This document shows, in pieces, positions 58,602 to 64,000 of a DNA stretch of 64,000 nucleotides (position 1 is the stretch's first letter; each line of letters opens with the position of its first letter). The notes beneath the pieces are model-generated. The model saw only the letters and a program-made list of their open reading frames with translations, did no database searches and was not told where the DNA came from. This DNA is from Allosaccharopolyspora coralli (GTDB lineage: Bacteria > Actinomycetota > Actinomycetes > Mycobacteriales > Pseudonocardiaceae): positions 1,240,001 through 1,304,000 of the forward strand of contig NZ_CP045929.1 of assembly GCF_009664835.1 (NCBI RefSeq). The letters are read 5' to 3'. A program made the position numbers and the translations under genes.

Positions 58602-58653
58602 TGTCTCAATGTCCGAAACATTGAGACACACGGTAGGGTCGATGTCTCAATGT
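58602..58653. promoter_or_regulatory. Three TGTCTCAATGT operator sites upstream of fic
   Basis: TGTCTCAATGT at 58602-58612 is mirrored by ACATTGAGACA at 58618-58628, and a third direct copy lies at 58643-58653 (41 bp after the first). The sites lie 34-85 bp upstream of the fic TTG, where a repressor would block transcription. Confidence 0.7.
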
Positions 58654-58698
58654 CGCAATCATTCGGCCACCTGCTCGCCCGTTCGTGTAAGGGATCGG

Positions 58699-59490
58699 TC
58701 AGCGGGTGGTGCGATCGAGCGCTGTGCGTGTGGTGGGTCCGGGATAGGGGGACTCGGCTTCCGCTTCGGATGCGGTGATCAGGCCGAGTCGGTGGTTGCG
58801 ACAAAGTTCGGCGAGTTCGGCGATGTTCGCTTGCTGTTCGCGGACGAAGTCGGCTGTCACGGGATTCCCGTGGCCGGGGACGACGACTTCCGCACCGAGA
58901 TCGAGCAGCGAGTCCATAGTGGATGGCCAGGATTCCGGGTGTGCGTCCTCGAAGTCGGGCGGGGCGCCTTGCTCGACGAGATCTCCCGCGAACACGACCG
59001 CATCCGTCTCGACGACGAGGTCGTGATCGGTGTGGCCGGATCCCAAGTGCAGCAGCCGCACGCGGCGGCCGCCGAGGTCGAGGGTCGTGTGTTCGGAGAC
59101 CAGGTGATCCGGTCGGACCACCGACGTCCCGACCAGTGCTTCGACGGTGTCGGGTGAGCCTTCGGCGCGGTAGTGCTCGGCCCACGTGGTGCGCTGTACT
59201 TCTGCGGTCCTGTCGAGGAAGCGCGCGCAGCGCTCGTGCGCCCACACCGGCGCGGGCAGGAACGCCTCGGTGCCGAAACAGTGGTCGAAATGCCCGTGCG
59301 TGAGCACGATCTGCCACGGCAGCTCTGTCACTTCGCGCACGGCAGCCGCGAGTTCCGCACCCTGTGCTCGGTCGCCGCGCGTGTCCACGACGAGGGCTTG
59401 CTCGGCGCCGACGACGAGGCCGACGGTGAGGTCCAACTCCGTGTAGCGACGGACAAACACCCCGTCCGCCAATTCAGACCATTCGCTCAC
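58699..59490 (-). CDS. Metallo-beta-lactamase-fold hydrolase
   Basis: A 263-residue MBL-fold protein. The metal ligands are in VLTHGHFDHCFG near residue 72, the next histidine in LLHLGSGHTDHDLVV near 149, the aspartate in FAGDLVEQ near 166, and the last histidine in VVPGHGNPV near 211. The substrate is unknown; lactonase, hydroxyacylglutathione hydrolase and quinolone-signal types share this layout. The GTG at 59490 is chosen; a longer frame starts in a palindromic repeat and is spurious. Divergent from the rpiB side. Confidence 0.85.
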   Translation of the reverse strand: MSEWSELADGVFVRRYTELDLTVGLVVGAEQALVVDTRGDRAQGAELAAAVREVTELPWQIVLTHGHFDHCFGTEAFLPAPVWAHERCARFLDRTAEVQRTTWAEHYRAEGSPDTVEALVGTSVVRPDHLVSEHTTLDLGGRRVRLLHLGSGHTDHDLVVETDAVVFAGDLVEQGAPPDFEDAHPESWPSTMDSLLDLGAEVVVPGHGNPVTADFVREQQANIAELAELCRNHRLGLITASEAEAESPYPGPTTRTALDRTTR

Positions 59491-59565
59491 GCAGCACCAC
59501 TCTCCACGTCCTTCCTCCCCGCAACAGTGGCTCGATGATCGCCCCCGCGCCCAGCCCGTCCTCAT

Positions 59566-59609
59566 GCGTGAGCCTTTGTGGTGGTCATAGCCACCAAAAA
59601 GACTCACGC
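59566..59609. repeat. Dispersed palindrome family A, copy 3
   Basis: A 44-bp unit, GCGTGAGCCTTTGTGGTGGT on the left and GCCACCAAAAAGACTCACGC on the right. It is 76 bp upstream of the MBL-fold gene and 128 bp from copy 4; the pair straddle a gene-free 362-bp region (59491-59852) that holds nothing else I can name. Confidence 0.88.
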
Positions 59610-59736
59610 CGGTCAGCGGCCGCGTCGTTCGCTCGACGGACTCGCCACCTGTGTGGAAGGACTCGGTCGCCGCGTCCGACGGCTACGTCGACACAGGTAC
59701 TGAACGAGAGCACTCCACCACGACGGGCCAAGAGAG

Positions 59737-59780
59737 GCGTGAGCCTTTGTGGTTGCTATAGCCACCAAAAAGACTCACGC
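59737..59780. repeat. Dispersed palindrome family A, copy 4
   Basis: A 44-bp unit with arms GCGTGAGCCTTTGTGGTTGC and the mirror GCCACCAAAAAGACTCACGC. It is closer to copy 1 in its left arm and to copy 3 in its right arm. It lies 72 bp upstream of rpiB. Confidence 0.88.
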
Positions 59781-59852
59781 TCCCCGCCGCGGATCATGCG
59801 CTGGAGGATAGCCAGGTTCCGGGGGCGTCACGGCGTTTGGCACACTGCGCGT

Positions 59853-60323
59853 GTGCGCGTCTATCTAGGTTCCGACCATGCAGGATTCGAACTCAAGAAC
59901 CACTTCGTGAAGAAGCTCGCCGAGCAGGGTCACGAAGTCACCGATGTCGGCCCGGCGGCGTTCGACGCCGAGGACGACTACCCGCCGTTCTGCGTCGAAG
60001 CGGCTCGCCGCGTCGTCGCCGACGAGGGCAGCCTCGGCGTCGTCATCGGTGGTTCCGGCAACGGCGAGCAGATCGCCGCGAACAAGGTCCCCGGCGCTCG
60101 CGCCGCGCTGACCTGGAACGTGGAGACCGCTCAGCTCTCTCGCCAGCACAACAACGCCTTGCTGGCCGGGCTCGGTGCGCGGATGCACACCGTCGAGGAG
60201 GCCGAGCGGATCGTCGATGCGTTCCTGTCGACCGAGTTCGAGGGCGGCCGTCACCAGCGTCGCATCGACCTGCTCTCCGAGTACGAGCGGACCGGAACGC
60301 CTCCGGCGTTGCCGCAGGCGTGA
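59853..60323 (+). CDS. rpiB: Ribose-5-phosphate isomerase B
   Basis: A 156-residue enzyme that interconverts ribose-5-phosphate and ribulose-5-phosphate. The beginning MRVYLGSDHAGFELKNHFVK, the active-site GSGNGEQIAANKVPGARAAL near residue 68, and RQHNNALLAGLGARM near 95 are family marks, with the catalytic serine-type residue and histidines in place. The GTG at 59853 is used; the next gene follows 10 bp after the stop. It corresponds to Rv2465c. Confidence 0.94.
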   Translation: MRVYLGSDHAGFELKNHFVKKLAEQGHEVTDVGPAAFDAEDDYPPFCVEAARRVVADEGSLGVVIGGSGNGEQIAANKVPGARAALTWNVETAQLSRQHNNALLAGLGARMHTVEEAERIVDAFLSTEFEGGRHQRRIDLLSEYERTGTPPALPQA

Positions 60324-60333
60324 CCCTCCGGAG

Positions 60334-60684
60334 ATGACCACTCGACCGACCCCGGCCGGCTGGTTGCTGACGCCCCTGGTGGCGTTCGGCGTCACGCTGG
60401 TCGGGGTCGTCGCGCTGTACGCGTTCAACGCCGGAGCGGTGCCGCCGATGCTGGGCGGGATCGAGGCCGTGTGCGGCAGTCCCGACTGCGGTCTCGGTAT
60501 CGGTGTCTGGCTCATCGCGGGTGGAGCTCTGCTCACTCTCGCCTCGGTGCTCGCCGGAGGTGTCGTCGGCTACCTGCGTCGCTGGCGTCCGGGTGCGGCG
60601 CGGCGTGGGCTTGTGGTCGCCGGGTGGTGCCTGCTGGTCTACGTGCTCGAGGCGATCGTCCTGTGGGTGCTGGCCGGTGCCTGA
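60334..60684 (+). CDS. Small four-helix membrane protein between rpiB and nei
   Basis: A 116-residue protein with membrane segments at about residues 11-33, 50-75 and 88-113 and two cysteines in the middle (EAVCGSPDCGLG). Family not recognised. It begins 10 bp after rpiB and overlaps nei by 8 bp, so the three are co-transcribed. No function can be inferred from its neighbours. Confidence 0.62.
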   Translation: MTTRPTPAGWLLTPLVAFGVTLVGVVALYAFNAGAVPPMLGGIEAVCGSPDCGLGIGVWLIAGGALLTLASVLAGGVVGYLRRWRPGAARRGLVVAGWCLLVYVLEAIVLWVLAGA

Positions 60685-61483
60685 GGGACACACGCTGCAC
60701 CGGCTCGCTCGGGAGCACCAGGCCGACTTCGGGGACGGTGCCGTCCGCGTCAGCAGCCCGCAAGGCCGATTCACCGCCGGTGCGGCGCAGCTCGACGGGG
60801 TCTTGTTCGAACGTGCCGAGGCGCACGGCAAGCACCTTTTCCACCACTACGCCACGGACGCGGTCGTCCACGTCCACCTCGGGTTGTACGGGGGGTTCAC
60901 CGGTTTCGCGCTGCCCGCCCCGGAACCTCGGGGGCAGGTGCGGCTACGTCTCGAAGGTGAAGAGCGCGGCACGGACCTGCGCGGACCCACCCGATGTGAC
61001 CTCATCACGCCGGAAGAAGCCGAGTCACGGCGCGCGAAGCTCGGTCCCGACCCGCTTCGCGACGACGCGGACCCCGAACGGTCCTGGCAGCGCATCTCAC
61101 GCTCGCGCACCAGCATCGCGGCGTTGCTGATGGATCAGACCGTGCTCGCGGGAGTCGGTAACGTCTACCGCGCGGAAGTGTTGTTCCGTCACGGCATCCC
61201 GCCCACGACGTCCGGCCGGTCGCTGGGGCGCGAGCGGTGGGAACTCGTCTGGGGTGACCTGGTCGACCTCATGGCCGACGGGGTGAAAGTCGGCCGGATC
61301 GACACCGTGCGCCCCGAACACGAGCCGCAGGTGACCGGCAGGGCGCCGCGCGAGGACCGGCACGGTGGCGAGGTATACGTTTATCGGCGGGCCGGCCTGC
61401 CGTGCCTGGTGTGTGCCACGCCCGTCGCTCTCACCGACCTGCACGCTCGCAAGCTCTACTGGTGCCCCACCTGCCAGTCCTGA
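60677..61483 (+). CDS. nei: Endonuclease VIII-like DNA glycosylase (Fpg/Nei family, Nei2)
   Basis: A 268-residue repair enzyme that excises oxidised bases. It begins M-P-E-G-H-T, the N-terminal proline nucleophile and glutamate of the family, then has the H2TH region (AALLMDQTVLAGVGNVYRAE) and a C-terminal zinc finger with CLVCATPVALTDLHARKLYWC and PTCQS. The GTG start at 60677 overlaps the preceding gene. It matches the Rv2464c position. A perfect palindrome follows its stop. Confidence 0.92.
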   Translation: MPEGHTLHRLAREHQADFGDGAVRVSSPQGRFTAGAAQLDGVLFERAEAHGKHLFHHYATDAVVHVHLGLYGGFTGFALPAPEPRGQVRLRLEGEERGTDLRGPTRCDLITPEEAESRRAKLGPDPLRDDADPERSWQRISRSRTSIAALLMDQTVLAGVGNVYRAEVLFRHGIPPTTSGRSLGRERWELVWGDLVDLMADGVKVGRIDTVRPEHEPQVTGRAPREDRHGGEVYVYRRAGLPCLVCATPVALTDLHARKLYWCPTCQS

Positions 61484-61505
61484 CCGCGGCACCCAGCCGC
61501 CGACC

Positions 61506-61533
61506 TGTGGACAACTCCGCCTCCTGTGGATAA
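61506..61533 (-). promoter_or_regulatory. Two DnaA-box-like sequences
   Basis: TGTGGACAA (61506-61514) and TGTGGATAA (61525-61533) read on the reverse strand as TTGTCCACA and TTATCCACA, 19 bp apart. The second is a perfect DnaA box. They lie in the convergent gap between nei and the 61582 gene, which is not a replication origin layout; a titration or accidental site is possible. Confidence 0.45.
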
Positions 61534-61567
61534 CCGGGTGGCAAATTCGCGCGAATTTGCCACCCGG
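61534..61567. terminator. Perfect 34-bp palindrome between convergent genes
   Basis: CCGGGTGGCAAATTCGC and its exact reverse complement abut without a loop. It sits 51 bp after the nei stop and 15 bp after the end of the reverse-strand gene at 61582, so it can end both transcripts. Confidence 0.75.
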
Positions 61568-61581
61568 GCTCGGTGGGTGGG

Positions 61582-62340
61582 TCAGAAGCCGAAGTCGCCG
61601 AAGCCGTCGAAGAAGCCGCCGTCGCCGCCCATGTCGCCACCGCCGGTGTCGCCGCCTGCGTCCCCGCCGCCGGGGTCGCCGCCGTCACCGGCGCCGCCGT
61701 CCATGGCGCCGGCGCCCTCCGCGTAAGCGGGTGCCCCGGCCATGCCCATGAACATGGCGCTCATCATCATGTACGAACCGGCGACCCAGACGCCGCTGGC
61801 CAGCGCCGGCTTCCACCACGGATCGCTGTACCAGCCCTCCGGCACCGGCTTGCCTGCGACACGACCGCCCGGGTAGTAGTGCGGCGTCCGCTCGGTCGGT
61901 TCCGGAGAGGCGATCTGTCGTTGCCCGTCGACGTCGACCTCGCGGTACTCGGTCACCCTGCCCGCGTTCCGCTGTCCGCTCAGGTCGGGCAGGTCCGGGC
62001 CCGGATCCATGTCCATCGCGGTTCGCGCCGCACGTACGTAGTACAGACCTTCCAGCGAAGTCTCCGTCGTGAGACGACACTGCTCCAGCGAGGTCGCCTG
62101 CTGCAGCTGGGACGCCGCCGCGTTATGGCGCTCAGAGGCGTCGGCGAGCGCCTGTTTGGCGGCCTCGTTCGTCCCGACCAGATTCAGCACCTGACCGCCG
62201 AGGCGTTCCATCCAGCGCCGCGACTCGGCTTGGGCGTCGGCCAGTTCCCGTTCCCGCACGGTCGCGCGATGGCGTACCCACCACACGGACGCGAGGATCA
62301 CGGCGAGCACGATCACGCCGAACCAGATGGCTGTGTCCAT
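61582..62340 (-). CDS. Single-pass membrane protein with Gly/Asp-rich C-terminus
   Basis: A 252-residue protein. It starts M-D-T-A-I-W-F with one membrane segment (residues 3-22), then a long helical part (ERELADAQAESRRWMERLGG), a central domain with SGQRNAGRVTEYREVDVDGQ, a second hydrophobic stretch (PALASGVWVAGSYMMMSAMF) and a low-complexity tail of GGDAGGDTGGGDMGGDGG type ending in DGFGDFGF. Family not recognised. The ATG at 62340 is chosen over one ten codons upstream. Confidence 0.65.
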   Translation of the reverse strand: MDTAIWFGVIVLAVILASVWWVRHRATVRERELADAQAESRRWMERLGGQVLNLVGTNEAAKQALADASERHNAAASQLQQATSLEQCRLTTETSLEGLYYVRAARTAMDMDPGPDLPDLSGQRNAGRVTEYREVDVDGQRQIASPEPTERTPHYYPGGRVAGKPVPEGWYSDPWWKPALASGVWVAGSYMMMSAMFMGMAGAPAYAEGAGAMDGGAGDGGDPGGGDAGGDTGGGDMGGDGGFFDGFGDFGF

Positions 62341-62436
62341 GAGCCCTCCGCAGGTCAGGCCGGTCGGCACCGGTCACGATTCGGATGATTCCGACAGTAC
62401 GCGTCGTCACCCACCGTTTCCCCTAACAGGCGTACG

Positions 62437-63066
62437 TCAGCCGAGGGTGATCTCGCCGGCCTTCTCCCATTCGAGGGACGAGTGATCTCGGCTGAGCTTG
62501 ACCAGGGTGACAGCGGGGACTGTCGCGGTGGTCGCCTCGACGCCCGTTCCGGACAGCACCGCGGCTGCGAACACGCCCGGCCCCTCGGCGGTGGAGTGCG
62601 CGAGGCTCACGTGCCGGTCGGTCTCGTCCGGCTCGGCGGGTATGGCGGAGCCGAGGACGCTCTCGGAGGCCGAACGCAACGCCTCGCGCAGGTGTTGCAC
62701 CGTGGCCTGTGGCTCGGCGGGCAAGGCGAGGGCCTCAGGAAGGACGACGCTCTCGTGAAAGGACAGGGTGAGCGGGTCGATCCCGTTCAGCGACTTGCGG
62801 CCGGCCGCCAACAGATCGTCCACTGTGGACTCGGGGAGTTCGTCGGTGAACCCGACCTCCTGCAGCAGAATGTGCATCCACTCGAGCGGGACCAGGTCGA
62901 AACCGGGAAGGTCGCGCAGCGCGTACTGGTATTCGTTGACCAGATTGCGCAGGCCGGGTTGTTCGGTGAGGGGGAGCAGCCAGGCGTAGGCGGTGCGCCC
63001 GGAACTCCAGTCCTGACGCCAGCGGGAGTGGACGCGAACCTGGTCGGCGTGCTGCATGTCGGTCAC
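62437..63066 (-). CDS. 2H phosphoesterase/2'-5' RNA ligase-like protein
   Basis: A 209-residue protein of the 2H superfamily. The two histidine motifs are LEWMHILLQEVGF near residue 65 and DRHVSLAHSTAEG near residue 154, spaced as in 2'-5' RNA ligase-like phosphoesterases; the second is HxSLAH. Such enzymes act on cyclic or 2'-5' phosphodiesters. Physiological role unknown. It ends 97 bp before the 61582 gene on the same strand; the promoter region toward 63100 contains an ATGAG/CTCAT mirror. Confidence 0.75.
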   Translation of the reverse strand: MTDMQHADQVRVHSRWRQDWSSGRTAYAWLLPLTEQPGLRNLVNEYQYALRDLPGFDLVPLEWMHILLQEVGFTDELPESTVDDLLAAGRKSLNGIDPLTLSFHESVVLPEALALPAEPQATVQHLREALRSASESVLGSAIPAEPDETDRHVSLAHSTAEGPGVFAAAVLSGTGVEATTATVPAVTLVKLSRDHSSLEWEKAGEITLG

Positions 63067-63175
63067 CTTTCCGATAGTGCACCGGCGGAGCGTCGTGTGG
63101 AGCGTTCATGAGTTATCTCATGAGCGTTTCGGTGCCACGACGACCGGTCCGTCGCTCCCGTGCCGGTCGCCGTGC

Positions 63176-64000
63176 TCAACCGACCCGTCCGGTCTGTTCG
63201 GGTTCGACCGCGCGATGCGTGGGGTCGAGCGTGGGCGCCGCGTCGGAGTCCCGTAGCCGCAACGCGACCAGGACCCCAAGCACACTGAACCCGAGCGTGA
63301 CGAGGTAGGCGCCGCGAAAACCGGCCATCTGCGCCTGCGCCGCCAGCTCGGGCCGAGCCGGGTCTAGGCCGGCGAGCGCGAGATTCGTGGCCGCGACGAG
63401 CACCGTGGCCACGATCGCGGTGCCGAGCGCCATCGCGACCTGGCGGCCGGAGTTGAACAGCGAGCTCGCGCGGCCCATCGACGCGGACGCGATCCGCGCG
63501 AACGTGGCCGTCTGCACCGGCGTCATGAGCAACGCCATCGCGACACCCTGGGCCGTCAGGCACGTGATCAGCCACCAGATCGGCGTGGTCTCGGTCAGCG
63601 TCTGCAAGGCGAGGCCGACCAGGAGCTGGACGCCGAATCCGGCGAGGATGAGCCGTCGCGGCCCGATGCGTCCGTAGACCCGGCTGACGACCTGGGTGAC
63701 CAGCAGCATGCTCAGCGCCTGCGGCATGAGCACCAGCCCGGCCAGTGTCGGCGAGCCGTCCCGCACGTTCTGCACGTACAGCGGGGTCAGGAACAGTACG
63801 CTGAACATGGCACCCGTCATGCACATGAGCAGTGCGTTGCCGGTGCCGAACATGCGGTCCCGCAGCAGGCGCAGGTCGAGCATCGGGTGCCGCACCGACA
63901 GCTCACGCCAGGCCAGGGCGCCGATGAGCAGTGCGGACGCGGCCAGCGGGGCCCAGGACGCCGGGGAGCTCCACCCGCTCCCGGCGCTCTGTTCGAGCCC
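63176..64000 (-). CDS. MFS drug-efflux transporter of the DHA2 type, C-terminal part
   Basis: The gene continues beyond base 64000 and only the last 274 codons are seen. It has seven or so membrane segments (ALLMCMTGAMFSVLFLTPLY, GLVLMPQALSMLLVTQVVSR) with the GRIGPRRLILAGFGVQL loop typical of EmrB/QacA-type 14-helix transporters, and ends with VLVALRLRDSDAAPTLDPTH and a short tail. It would export drugs or metabolites by proton exchange. The N-terminal half and start are not visible. Confidence 0.8.
   Translation of the reverse strand, partial: GLEQSAGSGWSSPASWAPLAASALLIGALAWRELSVRHPMLDLRLLRDRMFGTGNALLMCMTGAMFSVLFLTPLYVQNVRDGSPTLAGLVLMPQALSMLLVTQVVSRVYGRIGPRRLILAGFGVQLLVGLALQTLTETTPIWWLITCLTAQGVAMALLMTPVQTATFARIASASMGRASSLFNSGRQVAMALGTAIVATVLVAATNLALAGLDPARPELAAQAQMAGFRGAYLVTLGFSVLGVLVALRLRDSDAAPTLDPTHRAVEPEQTGRVG

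Noticed and set aside
59491-59607. N-terminal extension of the MBL-fold protein from the palindromic repeat
   Set aside because: The added residues come from the family A repeat (SLFGGYDHHKGSR) and a cysteine-rich stretch not seen in the family; the GTG at 59490 gives a normal start.
63099-63127. TCATGAG/CTCATGA mirror as an operator upstream of the 2H phosphoesterase gene
   Set aside because: The half-sites are only 7 bp and the position relative to a promoter is unclear; chance is not excluded.

Overview
The window is high-GC DNA from an actinomycete, most likely of the family Pseudonocardiaceae (Saccharomonospora, Prauserella or Amycolatopsis type). The basis is GC-rich third codon positions, many GTG and TTG starts, actinobacterial families (DUF3558-type lipoprotein, DUF5130, mycothiol-linked DsbA, 180-kDa NAD-glutamate dehydrogenase) and gene order. 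From plsC to nei (30.7-61.5 kb) the order matches the Mycobacterium tuberculosis block I recall around Rv2464c-Rv2477c; the genus is not proven.

Layout. 1-12.7 kb is chromosomal accessory and housekeeping DNA: the start of a neutral ceramidase, an NhaA-thioredoxin fusion, a YciO/Sua5 protein, a VapBC-type toxin-antitoxin pair, an ArsR/serine-hydrolase operon, a TDT transporter, a formaldehyde dehydrogenase, an IS5-family insertion sequence placed on the stop codon of an SDR gene, a beta-propeller protein and a methyltransferase. 12.8-17.0 kb is a wreck of mobile and secretion-linked DNA: the frameshifted tail of a glycine-zipper toxin, decayed immunity-like genes, a copy of the 3' end of a tRNA-Arg gene, an intact WXG100-type toxin/immunity cassette, a broken phage-like gene and a second tRNA-end copy. 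16.98-30.49 kb is an actinomycete integrative and conjugative element (AICE) of the pSAM2 kind. It is bounded by a perfect 39-bp repeat of the 3' half of tRNA-Arg(TCT) and carries int, xis, a rolling-circle rep, SpdB-like genes, an FtsK/TraB transfer ATPase, small helper genes, a divergent regulator/PP2C pair with a three-site operator array, and cargo (GAF-ANTAR regulator, aldehyde dehydrogenase) that appears to have truncated a YdcF-like gene.

30.5-64 kb is the conserved chromosome: tRNA-Arg, a frameshifted plsC, a lipoprotein, CopD-CtaG, EttA, an acidic repeat-poor protein, NAD-GDH, a thioesterase, an acyltransferase-like membrane protein, a GH13 protein without catalytic residues, group II truncated haemoglobin, MscS, an S9 peptidase, an HNH nuclease, an octapeptide-repeat protein, a CtaJ-like protein, DUF5130, PepN, DsbA, Fic, a metallo-beta-lactamase-fold protein, RpiB, Nei, a 2H phosphoesterase and the end of an MFS transporter.

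How the parts work together. In the AICE, Int and Xis excise and integrate at the tRNA, Rep replicates the excised circle, and TraB with the Spd proteins moves it between hyphae; the divergent regulator, with its 42-bp-phased sites, is the likely switch. The WXG cassette next door looks like a contact-dependent toxin and its membrane immunity protein, with relics of at least one earlier pair. The most unusual object is a 139-residue protein at 52.3-52.7 kb with ten GVRIS repeats, most of them in a strict eight-residue register. Two families of dispersed palindromes (about 44 bp and about 50 bp, four copies each) also mark this chromosome.
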